In this document: piece after piece, positions 49,757 to 62,883 of the stretch
Position numbering within the stretch: the stretch's first letter is position 1
Layout of the letters: every line of letters starts with the position of its first letter
Origin: Embiotoca jacksoni
Taxonomy: Eukaryota; Chordata; Actinopteri; Embiotocidae
Length of the DNA stretch: 64,000 nt
Direction of reading: 5' to 3'
NCBI GenBank assembly: GCA_022577435.1
Contig: JAKOON010000018.1
Coordinates: 5,286,656 to 5,350,655 of the forward strand
Translations under genes and position numbers: made by a program
The notes under the pieces: generated by a model
Seen by the model: the letters and a program-made list of their open reading frames with translations, nothing else
Databases searched by the model: none
Told to the model about the DNA's origin: nothing

Positions 49757-50190
49757 TGACATCACCCACTGGTTGGTGAACGGCCGTTATGAAGCCTCGA
49801 GTTTGGATTTTGGCCGGCGCCATCTTGCTAGTTCGGAGCAGTGTGAAGCCAGAAGTGACCATACTTAGATGAGACGTCCCACCCACCAAGAGCAATAACC
49901 AGATTGCCCCACAGGCATGTCAATCAAACAGACACGCCCCAAAAAAACATTTTAAGCCTATTTTCTAATTATTGACGGATTACTTTCAGATGGACCGCCA
50001 GAAAACTAATAAGAAGGAGTGACTTTAGCTAGCAAAACCAAAATAACTAAAATTATTGACTTACAATTTCATGAGAGAAGTTGAATGGGAGCCTATGGAG
50101 CCAGAGGCTTTTTGAGGTCGGCTCTCGCGGCACCCGGTGGTATTGCAGCTTAAGACATTTCCACATCGGCCTCATTTTTCAGACTACGTT
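49757..50190 (+). repeat. Dispersed fish repeat, copy 2 (longer)
   Basis: Same family and orientation as 6529-6785 but more complete. Beyond the shared GTCAATCAAACAGACACGCC it continues with AATGGGAGCCTATGGAGCC, GAGGTCGGCTCTCGCGGCACCC, TAAGACATTTCCACATCGGC and CTCATTTTTCAGAC, all words common in teleost repeats. Class unclear (MITE or SINE-like). No coding capacity. Confidence 0.75.
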
Positions 50191-51571
50191 CACTTTTATA
50201 TGCAGCTTGATTTTCAATGAGACTGTAGAGAAAGGCAAACAGACCACCCAGACACACACACTGCCACAGTAAACACTGGGAATCCTGAAAAGCTGAATGA
50301 ACTACGACTGGGTCACTCTGCAAAACAAGTCAACAGGAATTTGTTCGACATTGTGAATATCAATCAGCTGTAAAATTTTGACTCCCGTTCTTCTCCATCC
50401 CTCTAACTCTTCTTTCCATCTCAAATTTTTCACACCTTTCTTTGCTCTTTTCTTCTACTTTAATGTGAAAGAGAGGTCGATTAAACACCTCGTCCGTGAG
50501 GGAGCTGAGGCAGTGATGAGCACAGACTGACAGACAAACTGGGTGAAATCCTCTCCACATCCAGCTCAGCGTGTTCAACACTTCCCAAGGTCATTTCTGC
50601 TCTCCCTGCAGAGAGCCTCTGTCACTTTTAATAACTTTTAAAGGGAGCATATTTTTTCTGGTCTGACAGACGGAGGAGTAGAGGGACCAGTCACAGGGAG
50701 AGTCAATCACAAAGTGCCGACAGAGCACAGAGGTGTGAAGTGAGGAGACAAGCCTGCAATGACTAACAGTGTACACTGTTACCTTATGAAAAGTACCACT
50801 GCATAGAACAGAAGTATAAGGTCTGGTGTCAGACGCTGACTCTGTTTTCAGTTGGTTTGGGCAGTGAGCAGCCAGTGTCGCTGTGAACTACTGTTATCTG
50901 TCACTGCTGTGTTCACCATTGCTGGGGCACTTTGGCAAGACATGATGAATTGTATGCAATGCAACACAGAGTGAAACATACAGGCACATTTTTTGCAGAC
51001 AGAACATGGTACAAACACAGAGGCAAGTCACGTTCCAAATATATCAACTCATGTTAGTTTAAGGTGCTTAAATTTGATGTCTCAACAAAACAGAGATGTT
51101 ACACGTCATTGCTACACAATAGGATAGATTGTCGAGGTAACAGAGATGTCAAGAAAGTGTGAAAACTATGCTTGCATCCAGATGACAATAAGAACCACCA
51201 GACAGTGTCGGATGTAAAGTGTACCCTTGGTCTGTCACATTTTTTATACAATTGCCTGATCGTGATTATTTCTGCTGACTGCAATAATTATTCCTTCAAT
51301 GAATTTCTAAACTATTTCCGCACTGTTTGAGGTTTGACTGCCGCTCTTTTTATGATGTCATCTACTTGCGCCGCTCCTTCAAGTTGAATGCCACATAAGT
51401 GGTGAATAGCACCACCAACTGTTTATCTCGAGGTTCAGACGTCAATCCAACATGTTGGTTCAGTGCATTACTTTTCAGTTAAGCAAATTACTTGGCGTTA
51501 TTCACTGTGTGTACAACAGCACTGTGCATTCTTTGAACCACAGAAAAATCATATAAAGTCCACCACCATAC

Positions 51572-51709
51572 CTGTTCCTGCCGGTCGAGCCACCTGTCCA
51601 CCATCGGATGGTTGGCACTCAGGGAGGATCGAGTCGTCTCTCTTTGAAACTGAGTGGTCCAGCCACTTGCATTGCGAGGAAGACTCCGGTATGCATGGGC
51701 TCCTCGAGC
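51572..51709 (-). CDS. pard3: pard3 exon: conserved linker (YRSLPR...HPMV block)
   Basis: This 138 nt exon encodes 46 residues: ARGAHAYRSLPRNASGWTTQ, FQRETTRSSLSANHPMVDRW and LDRQEQ. It corresponds to mammalian PARD3 [20 protein letters not shown] followed by [20 protein letters not shown], a conserved segment between the N-terminal oligomerisation domain and PDZ1 whose function is not well defined. Acceptor GCTTTATTGCAG, donor GTATGG. Phase 0 at both ends, length divisible by three, so it could be a cassette exon. Preceding residues (GAHA) diverge from the mammalian KKDEN stretch. It is separated from the next exon by 23.6 kb. Confidence 0.95.
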
Positions 51710-54700
51710 CTGCAATAAAGCAGGAAGAGGTAGAAAGATTAAAATCCCTAAATGACAGTCATACAGAGGATACTATCAGGATATGTTTTCCTGCTGATTT
51801 CATCACTGCTGCCACAAATAAATGACAAGGCACATAATCTAAAATCTAAAATCCAGTATAAAACAAACAAAACAACCCAAAAAAAAAACAAAGACCGATC
51901 CATCGTCCATATTTGCAGCGTTCAAACAGGCTATGTTGTGGCATGGTGTTGTCTATAGCAGCTGGATAACAGACAGTGTGTGGTACAGCACACACACTTC
52001 AGGTTGTTCATTCAAGTCTCCCTCCATTCACCCTCACCTCTGACCTTCCCTCACGGATAAACCTGACCTGCTAATAAAAGGCTTTTACATAATAAGACAG
52101 CCACAGCTGAGCTCCCCATTTCACAAAAATCACCTTCCAAAATGCTCCTGCCAAGTTAATGTCAAACACCATCGGACTGAAAGAGGCTCAATACAAAGGC
52201 CGCAAGCAAAAAGCACACCCAGTATTCATTTCAGACATGCTGGCCTTGGATTTGGAATTTCAATTGAAGGTTGTGGGTGATGCTATTTGAATAAAAAAAG
52301 GAAGCAAATCAATATTAAAAACAATTCAGCAGGACAGACAAACAGAAAGAAAACAATATAAGGTTTGATGAGTTACAAAAACAACAGCTAAAGAGCAAGA
52401 CAGAGAGGAACAGAAGTTTGGCTATCTTTAACAAGACATCACACTAAAAAGGAACACAGACAAAAAGGAAAAGAAAAAAAACTCCCAGGTGGGTTGTTGC
52501 AGAACAAGAGAAGGGATGAAAGAGAAGCAAAAAGATGAGCAAAGGCAAAATAGAACAAAAAAACAAACAAGTTATGCTCAACAAGTCACAAAATAGTAGC
52601 AAACAATGCAAAAAGGAAGAGCAGTGAGAGAAAAAAACAGGAGAGATTATTCTCCCTGGCTTGCTATAATAAGCCATATGTGTTTTAGTACAGTTGAATG
52701 TAGCGTGAAGAGGCCTGAGGAAGCACTGCAGACATGACTGTAAAACTCAGCTGGACATGTGCGCTCTATACTGAGACAGCCCAGATAGCCATCGCGGTCT
52801 CAGTCACAGCGCGACAAAGGACCCCTCCACAAAGTTTTTACGACACATCAGATCGTAAAATGCGGAGAAAGCCAGATACCAGAGAGGTAGCAGTAAATCA
52901 GCTGGCTCATATCGAGTGCCTAATCCCTTTAGTGTGTTGTGCTAAGCGTGGAGAAGCCAGAATACGAAGTATTGTAAAGTCATTGGGAGATGTGATGAGT
53001 TTACAGTGCTAGCTGATGACTGAAGACTCCCATTGGCTTATATTGTGGAGATTTAGCAGACCTGAGCCTGACTCAGCCATATTTGGACTCGCAGGGAAAT
53101 GAGCAGAACATGGCTGGCTGTTGTGTGTAAAGGAAATGATTCCAGACAATGGAGAGACTCTAGGTGTATGGTGTGTGTGGCTTGCATCCATATGCTCTTT
53201 TGGCAAGCGAATCATTGATGTGCAGTTCCCTTCATGAGCCAAGAAATAAATATATCAATGCTGAGAAATACATTAAACATCTGTTGTTGACTGCATAGAA
53301 ATAGACTTCATGTTGGACTGATGGTGAATATATGACAGTTGGATCTATGAAAAAGAGATTGAAGAGTAAGAAGACAAAGACTCACTTGTATTGAAAAAAA
53401 TCCAATGGTTCTGTCAACTGAATACAAAAAAGGCAGCCTCCTGCTGTTAGCTCATTTTATACCTTTTCAAGTGACAGTGACAAGATGATGACTTAAATTG
53501 TTGTAATTAACGTAACTCATCGCATGCTACAGATGGGACTCAAGAACTACATGGGATACCTGAACATTACAGGTTTGTCAACCAAGGATAAGTCCAGTGT
53601 ATTTCCCAATAAAGAGGCTATTGTGGATCTATGGGTCATGCTAACTTTGAACGCTCAACCTCCCTTGTAACGATTCTGAGAAACAAGGGGTCTGTGACCT
53701 AGAAGAAGCTCTGCAGCTTTCTGTAAAGTGTTAAAGTTTCAGTAGCATTCGAAGGAAAACCAGAAATTAGCCGCCTGGACGAGTCATTTTTATGCCTCCG
53801 CACTGGCAACAGCTGTGACTGGAGGCATGTTTTTGGGTTGTCTGTCTGTCCGTCCCAGTCTCATGAATGTTATATCTCAAGAACAAATGTTAACTTGGTC
53901 CAAAAAAAGAACAGATTTGATTTTGTGGGTAAAAGGTCAAAGGTTAAGGTCACAGTCTGCTCACATTGTCCAACTCTCATGACCACAATACCTCAGAAAC
54001 ACTGTTAATGAATTTCTTCAAATTTGGCCCAGATCGTTGGTTGGACAAAAGAAGGCTGGTCAAAGGTCAAGGTATCTGTGACTTCACATCCGTCCCATGC
54101 TAGCAAACATCACATCTCCAGAATGACTTGACTTCAGAAAAAAATGGGTGTAAACTCAGTCTTACAAGATCAAATGCTTTTCTTTCCAAGTTTTTGGATT
54201 GCAAGAATAAGATGATAAAATACACACCATGTAGTTTCCATCAACTACTGATGCACAGTACATAGATTCCAGTTGTAGCTGCCGAGCAGACTAATGTGAG
54301 CATTTCAAAAGGGATGACTACGTCCTGTTGAATCATAAAGGGCAAAACACTTTTCCCTCAAACATACAGTTGCTTCTGAGTGCTGCAGCAGTTTATGCTT
54401 TGGTATGTGTCATCTTGCATTGTACTATTTGAGCCACAATAGCTCCATTAATGGGAAATATGCAAGGTAGAATAAACTGAAATTATCCTTAAAACACATT
54501 AATTCAATCTAAAAAGAATCCTGTAATGGAATGTCACAGTTTCTGTTTCGAATCTGAAAATATTGTCGTATATTAAAACTGAAACTCTATTAAAGCCACA
54601 GTTCAAAGTAGCCTGTGATACCCTGCAGAGAGTTCACAAAAGTGGAAGCCACAGTGCACTATAGAGCGGGCCATGAGGGCCAAAGACGAGCAGAAATTCT

Positions 54701-55728
54701 GAGAATTCATGAACACTTCCCGGTCCTCTGCTTTTACATGTTTTATTCCCTACGGGTTGCTCAGTTTGACACGGGTCAGAGATGAAGCTTCACTGACAAA
54801 ATACGTCTAATATTTTACTCTCTTCTCCACCATCTGTTGGAGTGTGCTGTTACTTTGGCTCAGCTCTGACAACTAAAGTGTCTTTAAATAGGATTATCAG
54901 CCTACGCTTCCAGACACACTAATCACGAGGAGAGTTGCCGTCTCACGTTCAGAGCGCTCAATCATTTCCCTTTTTTTTTTTTTAAACCTGCCTGTTGGAC
55001 TGGGAACATACCTCTTTCTCAGCAAGAACTTAAGGTCTGTCAGCACCTCGTGGAGGCAGCCATTTTGAGAAGTTAATTGGCTTCCCTTTTCTTTTGGAAG
55101 CCGCAGGGAAGATGTACCTGGGCTTTTTTTTTTTTTTAGGATTCATAATAAGTCTCGAAAAGGTGAATTTAGAAGAAAGGGAAAGTGTTTTACAATCCCT
55201 GCTCGTCTTTTTGGAAGACAAAAAGGGGTGTTATCAGGAGGAACTAGTTTCAGATAAAGACTATCCATGCTACCACTGGATATCTGCAAGGAGGGCAGCA
55301 TAAGCTTCATATCTAACAGTTATTTATTTGATTTGAGGTGCAGAGGGGAGAGAAGGAATGAGAATGAGGAAATAAAACAGTAAAGAAGTTGAAAACAGAG
55401 ACTGCTGGAGGTTGCAAGATTTCAGAGCACAATATCTCTGACATCATAATTGATGCAGCTCCCATACATATGCAGCACTGTGGAAAATAACTTCTGGGCA
55501 AGATACTATTTGAATTAGTATCTAGTTGACAGTGGAGTAATAACGAACAGATACAATGTCAATCTTTTGATGTTGTTACATTTTTACACCTTTCACATTC
55601 ACATGAATCTTGATGACCTAACTGGCAAAGAATAGCAGGTATTTTTGTGGTACTTCTCTTGATTCCATTTAAATATCAATCCACACCGTGTGTTAACAGC
55701 TACAATATTAACCACAGGTATCTGTTAC
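51710..55728 (-). other. pard3: pard3 intron (4.0 kb, phase 0)
   Basis: Donor GTAACA at 55728, acceptor TTGCAG at 51710. It contains a dispersed repeat (53770-54180). I see no exon or other gene in the remainder. Confidence 0.85.
53770..54180 (+). repeat. Dispersed fish repeat with AGGTCA half-sites
   Basis: The block opens with TATGCCTCCGCACTGGC and GGAGGCATGTTTTTGGGTTG, followed by TCTGTCTGTCCGTCCCAG. It then holds serial units of the kind TATATCTCAAGAAC, TTCTTCAAATTTGGCCCAGA, GGTCAAAGGTCAAGG and TGTGACTTCACATCCGTCCC. I recognise this structure from a very common teleost repeat. Two internal units carry direct AGGTCA-like half-sites (53931-53954 and 54058-54073). No coding capacity. Confidence 0.7.
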
Positions 55729-55913
55729 CGTCTGTTCTAGGCTGCCCGTGCCTTCGCTTGCGTTTGGTTTGTGGTTGTGCTTCTGGAAACCAGCAGTAGT
55801 GGACCAGCGAGCCGGGTTCTTTCTAGATGGTTCCTCTGGAACAACCGGGACCTCGCCTGGAGGAAAGTCAGCCAGGGAGGGATCGCTGCTGCGGCGGACA
55901 TTCAGAGTCATGT
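55729..55913 (-). CDS. pard3: pard3 exon: RRSSDP and RKNPARWSTTAGF region
   Basis: The most 5' exon of the gene visible here, 185 nt. The first two bases complete a codon (probably Asn) split by a phase 1 intron. Then follow MTLNVRRSSDPSLADFPPGE, VPVVPEEPSRKNPARWSTTA and GFQKHNHKPNASEGTGSLEQT. Mammalian PARD3 has MPLHVRRSSDPAL, EEPSRKNPTRWSTTAGF at the same places. RRSSDP resembles the 14-3-3 docking site reported around Ser144 of mammalian Par-3, which Par-1/MARK kinases phosphorylate to exclude Par-3 from the lateral cortex. Acceptor CTCTCCACAG, donor GTAACA. The middle (LADFPPGEVPVVP) is variable. The C-terminal tail is not conserved with mammals. Confidence 0.95.
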
Positions 55914-58900
55914 CTGTGGAGAGTACAGGGAGAGTGGGAAGAAAAAAAATAAGAAGGGGATTGTGAGTCATGAAATCGGAATCAAAAGAGTAAAAGAGTT
56001 ACGACAAAATCAAACCACTTGCTGCTTTTTCCACTTATCAAGCAGCATACTTTCTACTTCAGTGTTGAACAATGGTCCATTTTCTGGCTCACCGCTCTGT
56101 CCCCTACTGTACCTCCTCAACTGCACTATATGAAATGTCAGCTGAGACATGGGAAGTCGTAACTGTAAGTACTTTTGTTTTCATAAAAGCTCTATTAAGC
56201 CCCAAAGAAAACATTGAACAATCTAACTATGGAAAGTTTGGCTTGGCGTCAGTCCAGTTACAGTGAAAGAAATTCACTGTAGATGGACTGCACACCCAAT
56301 TTTAGCTGGAAAATTACCCACACCCCTGTAAAAAATGTAAATAAACGTGATCATCTAACCTCTTGTTAAGTCCAACCACTCTAAAAACAACAATTATAAT
56401 TGCAGCAAAATGGCCCATATATCATAATGCGACTCTGAAGATAACGGTTGTTCTCATACACTCTGCTACCAAGTGACTTACATTGTGGAAAGTTTCCATG
56501 GATTGAAACAGGGTCTCACAACTAACATTACCCCGGCCATCAAACATCTACGAGAAACCTATACAGGAAACACTGGGCCATGTTACAGCTGCCACATTGA
56601 CCAATCAGAAACTAAAATCTGGTATAAAGTTTCCACATCTGATTACAGCTGCCAAAACAAGCAGAGGGAATGAAGCTGCTCCACACTTCACACTCCAGTT
56701 AAAACATTCCCTCAGAATCCTGCTGATGTCTGTTACACAGGGAACACGGTACGTGAATCCGTTAGCTGTGGTGTAAATCATCTGGATTTTCCCAAAAGGC
56801 CATATGGATTTGTTTGCGACGATCTCGCAGTCTACGAGTTACACCCGTAATTATGCAAATAGTTGGGTAACCACCTGTCATTCGTCAGCGGATCACTGCA
56901 GCGAGCATATGCCGGTGGTAAGCCTCCATCTGATACACCAGCAACATGTCTTAGTGGTAGAAGTGATGCATTTTAATCACGGCTTACGCTGCACTGCAAC
57001 TCGTGCGTATTTAACACTGACAAGACTGGGGAGTTTGGAGTACAACAGTGAGTGTTGCTTGTAACCGCTTGCAGGTAGCCTGAAAGAAAGGCAGTCAACG
57101 TATGTGACTGAATCCTAAAAATTAAAGGTGAGCTCTACGTGTTTGTCACTATCTGTATACCGTCATTACTGGCATTAAGAGATATACAAATAAACTCAAC
57201 TTGTAGCGGCCTACATAGTGCAGATTTTACAGTGCATCCACACACTGTACATATGAAGGTGGTTGTATCTGTACGTGGTCTCAGGTACAGCAGCCTTGTT
57301 TTTTCTAGGAATCACATTCATATTGGACAACTGAGCAACCTAACAATTTCCATCCAGCACTGACATAGCATCCTGAGATTCTCAGTCATATACAGTCACA
57401 TTCACCGCGACGGCTGAAATACTGAATTTGAGTTTCACAAACCAGTGGGTTACGTCACAATTGGTTGTCACTTGATTGGACATGAAATAATGTACAGGTT
57501 TTTCAAAATCTTAGGAATTCTTGTCTGGTAATTCTTCCAATTAAAAATAAATAATTTGTTCATGCCATCGACATGACACAGAACAAAGCATTTGCCTACA
57601 AAACACTTACAGCTGTATCTGTACAGTATGTTTAATGATGTAACAATGCTGTGGTAAAAGTTTGGTTAAAGCTTAAGCTTTAAGTGAATATTTCACCACA
57701 ATTACAAAAGTGTTGTCATTATTGTTGTAATAATAAATATGGAGTTAAGATTACAGCCTAAAGTATGTTTTGCTGTTCCATCTGTCTTCATACTGTTACT
57801 TAATATCCTCTTTTGCTCCCAGCACATGTTTTTCTTTGTCTGAAAGGAGTAACATTGACATTGTTCTTCGAAGTACACAGAACAGAAATCAATAAACTTT
57901 AGTCAGGACTCAGTGATATTACAGCAGGGTAATGTAAATGCAAAATATTGCGAGTCATTAAATCTAAGCTGTGTGTTACAAAAAACATTATTGCGGCCTA
58001 CTTTTCTGCAAGGTTTCATTACATTTTAGTCTCCCAACAACTCAGTACAGCTGATGTCAGTGCAGAAATATTTGCACCATTATTCTGTTTCAGTCAAAAA
58101 GATCTGTTGTCACAGTATGTATCTCCCTCCACTCCGAGCAGGGAAACTCTGGTCGAGAGGCTTCATATGCAAATGACTAGACGATGACATCTGGAAACTT
58201 ATAGGAACTCTCTCAGCAACTACAAAGTGGAGTCGATGACAGGAGTGTCACACGGGGGTTTCAGACTACTACAAAGTAGCTCGAGTTAATAAAACACTTC
58301 TCATGAGGGAATCGCTGGTGCAACTCAAGTTCTGCGGCAGAAACAGGTAGCTGGTAGAAACACACCTAACAAAGTTTGATCTCCCTCCTTACTAAACCAT
58401 TCCTCAGACATAGACCATGCCAACAAAACTCTTCAGCAGCTTTTAATACAATGTGTATTCCTTTGTTCCAAATGTGTTTTATTTATTTTGGCCGCTGCCT
58501 ATAGGCTTCCTCAAGGGAGGTTGGGAATGGAACAAAGAAACCAACTCTAGTAGCCAGACAGCCAGTCACTGAGTTTACTTTTACATTAGGCTGAAGATTC
58601 AATAAGTCCATTTAATAAACTTTTGTCCCTTTCTGTAATGGCTGGTTCATGTCCAGTTCAGGGCTCTAATGATATTCACCTCGGACAGTGGGGGTAATTA
58701 GCATCCAGTGTTATCTACATGATAGACTCAGAGATGACACACAAATGGAGGAAGACAGAAAGTGTGAGGGACACAGAAAGACAAAGAAAATGCGAGAGGA
58801 AAATTGACAAAACTCTCTCTATCTCTGAATACACATATTTTCCCAATAGGATAAAACATTTTTGCTATTAAGGACATTTTAATAAAGCTTGTTTTGTGTG

Positions 58901-60261
58901 TCTATGAATAGAGAGTTACACAAGACACTTGATATGGATTAAAAGCCTTGATATATTTCCCAGAATACCCCAAGGCTCCAACTGGACATTTGTGGGTCTT
59001 TGGAAACCATGACAACATCAATCTTGCTTTATTCCATTTGATTACTTCCAGATGCTAACAGACTAACATGTCCATTGTCATGGGATAATCTATTGGTATC
59101 GTTTGAGAACCATGCAGACCCAACATTAACATCAAAGAGCTGATATAAATTAGAAAGCTACAGTTGGAAGAGACCGCGAGTGGACTTAAGAATGTCTATG
59201 CGAGATCAAATATAACATCATGTGATGATATCACCTCGGATATGCAATTTAATTTTGAACTGATAAGACACAAGATTAGCTTTTAGATTTGATCAGATCA
59301 TGTCATTTTTGTTGACCATGTGCTCCCTCACAGATATATAAAGCTATATATTAGCGAGATATATATAGGAGAAAACATGTCTGCTAAAACTCTTTCTGTC
59401 AATGTTTAGTTAACTAATAATAATGTTTGCTCCAATATAATGCCACCGGCATCTAAACATGGACAAGATTCCCATTTATCAGTGAGGTTTGCTCTTTAAT
59501 AAAAGGCTAAACCATCATGGGTACAAATCCTTACAGATTCCACATGATAAATAAGAGAGCGTGTGCCTGTTTGTGTGTTAAGAAGGTCACGATATGAAGA
59601 TTCTCTCCCATCCCCGTTCTCCCTGGCCAATTTTCCTTTACTTAATTTGTGATGGGATTATCCCGGCGGTCCGAAGGGTTTGGTCGGTCCCACGTTTAAT
59701 AACCAGCACCGCCACTTCAGACCGAGCCAGCAATCGATCCAGGCTGAAGAGGAAGCGAGGCCGTGGGGGGGTGGTAGCTAATATAACGAGGCCCTAATCC
59801 AGCCCCTGTAGTGAGGGATTACGGTCAGGGCGCAGGGTCGTGCAGATGTGCACGCACCACAATCCACCACAGAGAGGTCCGACTCTCCAGAGGCTATTAC
59901 CTCGTATTGTGTTGTCCTTTATTTATCTCTCACTCTCACCTTGTTTGGAGGGGAAATTTATCAGTTTGAGTGAAGCACTGTCATATTTACACAACAAAGG
60001 GTCAATATTAAAGTCATTTAGATCAGTATTAGATGGAAGAATCTTAATTGTAATACGTGTTAGTGCTGTACGGTTCGTCTAGTTGGATCTGGGTCTACAG
60101 TTGGGGCACAGCTACTGGCTTTTGATATTTTTATGACTAATAAAAAAAAGAGCTTTTTCATTTCTATTTATAAAATAATTTGCGAAAAAATGGAGACTCT
60201 TCATTTCTTTCCAGTTTGAAAGCCAAAAGCAGTCACTTATAACAGCCCAACAATTAAACAC

Positions 60262-60700
60262 AGTATCACGGCAAAGTGTGAAATAGACACGCCGGTCCAC
60301 TACAGAAACGTTCACGCCTTGACAGGCCAAAGCGTGGCTATTTCACGTTTTGAAAGTGTGAAACTTACAGGCACGGAATTTGTTATGTGACGCAGGATCA
60401 TGTGACCAATGTCCCGCAGAAAATGTGTTTTTTTTGGGCTGAATTAAGAGGATGCCTTGGTGCTTTTAGTCACAGACTGCCATATGGCATGAGGAGATTC
60501 AAAACCAGGAAACATCAATATTTTTATTGAGTTTTTTGTTTTTCCTAACCCCAAACATTTGGTTTAGCTATGAGTTTCATTTTCTTGTAAAGCACATGGC
60601 CCTACGCATGCAGAAGGTTTCATTTTTGTCCACCACAGGAAAACGTGGAACTTTCACGCCTAGACAGGCAAAAGTGTGTCTACGTGAGTCTGGGTTGGTG
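60262..60700 (+). mobile_element. Palindromic dispersed repeat, copy 2
   Basis: Inverted relative to the copy at 38165. It shares GGCAAAGTGTGAAATAGACA, TTCACGCCTTGACAGGCC with CAAAGCGTGGCTATTTCACG, CATGGCCCTACGCATGCAG, TTTCATTTTTGTCCACCACA and TTTCACGCCTAGACAGGC. CACGCCT/AGGCGTG palindromes recur within the copy. It carries about 150 bp of interior absent from the first copy. No coding. Confidence 0.6.
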
Positions 60701-62762
60701 CATTGGTGCAGTCAGTAGTTCAAACAGATAACAGCATCATTTATTCCTGATGGGAAGGTATTCCTCTCATAAATAAGGTCATTACAAATCCAATGTCAGT
60801 GAGTCCAGAGGTGTGTTTCATACCTGCAAAAGTCGTATTAGCTGAATGACTAATCTACACAGATGACCTGTTAACAACATTTCCTGCTGTTTAAACGAGG
60901 CCGCATGCTGTAAAAAAATGCTCCAAAACAGGTCCACTGATTAATTCACTCCACTGAAAACACCACACTGCAGCACTGCATACTTTTTACTTAGTCATCA
61001 ATCAAGCCGGTCGTAAACAACATCAACCAGCAGTACAGTTACATTCACCTTACCACACTCACTTCCCCACTTTTTTTTCCTCAAGGGGCTCTAATAACGC
61101 AGCAAAATCAACTTCCAACTTTGTGGTGAAAGAGATGGGGGGTCAGCTCTAATGTATTAGCTCTGGAAGTTTTCAATCACTGAAATGGCATGAAGTAAAG
61201 ACTCCTTAGTATACCTGAAAAGCAGGGAGCGGCCCTTCCTTCCTGACAGGCTGCCAACTCAAGGTAATGGAGCTTGTGCTTCAGCATACTAATAAGGTTA
61301 CAGAGAGGACACAGTAAGGATAGCCTTGTTTCTGCTTGTGTTCTTGTATTTCTGCTTTTATGATGACCGTTTACATTACACAGATTGAAAAGTAAAATCC
61401 AGTCCAATTCTCCCACTCATCACTTATACAAGGAAATATGTATCATATATATAATCAAAGACCTGACAGAAGGGTAAGATACTGTATGTCCCTCCTTCAA
61501 TTGGAAAAAATGTGCTAGTCTTAACTGGAACACTCTTTGCTCCATTATCATCGATTGCATTGCCACCCGAATGCGCAAACCTGAGGCCTGTTCTCTTAAG
61601 GTTGTTAAATCATCAAGAAAAATTAGGGCATGATAAACTTAAAGGATGAATAAAAACAAAATCACATCGAGCTCTGAACTGCAACTTTTTTTTGATTGAA
61701 ACTTGCAAGCTAAGGTATCTGATACCGGCTGTAAACAAAAAAAATCCAACTCTGACGTCAATCATCTGGGTGTGCCCAGGGGCGCAACATTTTTTGGGAG
61801 TTTAATCATGATCAAGAGCTGTGTGACAGCAGAGCATTTTGGTGTGGATTCATCCTTTAATCTGAATTTGTGAGGTGAGTTATAGGAGTGGTAGGAGCAT
61901 AACATCTGCAGCGCACCAAACATTACAGATGATAAAAAGTATCCAAGGATGGAATTTTCCTGTACGGTAAGATGTGGGTTAGAGGTTATAAAATAAATGA
62001 AGCCAGGTCCTTGCTGGTATTTAAATACAAATGTGTGCACATTGAGTATATAGGCACTACCGGCCAACAAAGGATGAGGACTATCTGCTGGGTGAATTAG
62101 GTATTTTCTCTTGTGGCCCTCTCGCTCCGGCGTACTCTGAGTCTATGCTTTTACATCAACCTGATTTAAATATAAATGCCAAGCGACCGTGGCTTCATGA
62201 AATGTCTAAAAGCTATTTTTTTTTTTCCAGGGCTACTTTGAATACTTCAAGCCTGGGCCAGTTCAATGTCTGAATAAATGATGGCACTGAGCCATTTTAG
62301 CTCTCTCTCCAACCACCGACTACATATTGCTGTCCCTCGTGAACAGCAAGGGGGATTTCCACTGAATACACCCTGACCTGAATCATCCACAGGGAGGACA
62401 AAAGGTTCTATTTTTTGGGAGGAGCAGAACAGTTCTGGTGTGGTGGGAACCAAGTCTGTGAAAACGGGGCATGAAATATGTAGAGGACTTAAATAGGATG
62501 CTGGTCAAACAAAGGTCAAAGAGGGTCGAGACTACAACTCATGAGTGCTTCTGTGAAATGTTTAGCAAATTCTAATCTGATGTAATGTCAGTGAGCCAGA
62601 CGAGACAAAGTTTGAATAAACATCAACTGCTGACCTTTGAGAGCAGAAGATGGAATCCAATAGATAGATGGATGGAAAAACACTTCAAAGTAAAGGGGCA
62701 GTTATGAAAACAAAAACCTTAGTTAGCTTTAGAGCTAAGTGCCCTATTGTCTATACATTGTG

Positions 62763-62815
<53 letters not shown>

Positions 62816-62840
62816 TGTGTGTGTGTGTTTGTGTTTTTAA

Positions 62841-62880
<40 letters not shown>
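62763..62880. repeat. Compound (GT)n microsatellite with duplicated flank
   Basis: Two GT arrays (62763-62828 and 62845-62880). Each ends in a near-identical non-repeat flank: TTTGTGTTTTTAACC after the first and TTTGTGCTTTTAACC after the second. Confidence 0.95.

Positions 62881-62883
<3 letters not shown>

Larger units (their letters stand above)
28016..51571 (-). other. pard3: pard3 intron (23.6 kb, phase 0), the longest complete intron here
   Basis: Donor GTATGG at 51571, acceptor CTTTAG at 28016. It contains most of the repeats in the window: ten dinucleotide arrays, a pyrimidine mirror tract, a C24 run, a LINE 3' remnant, a solo LTR, one copy of the palindromic repeat, several MITE-like repeats and AT-core-rich blocks near 35.3 and 36 kb. 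I found no exon with matched splice sites and no second gene on either strand. Confidence 0.85.
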
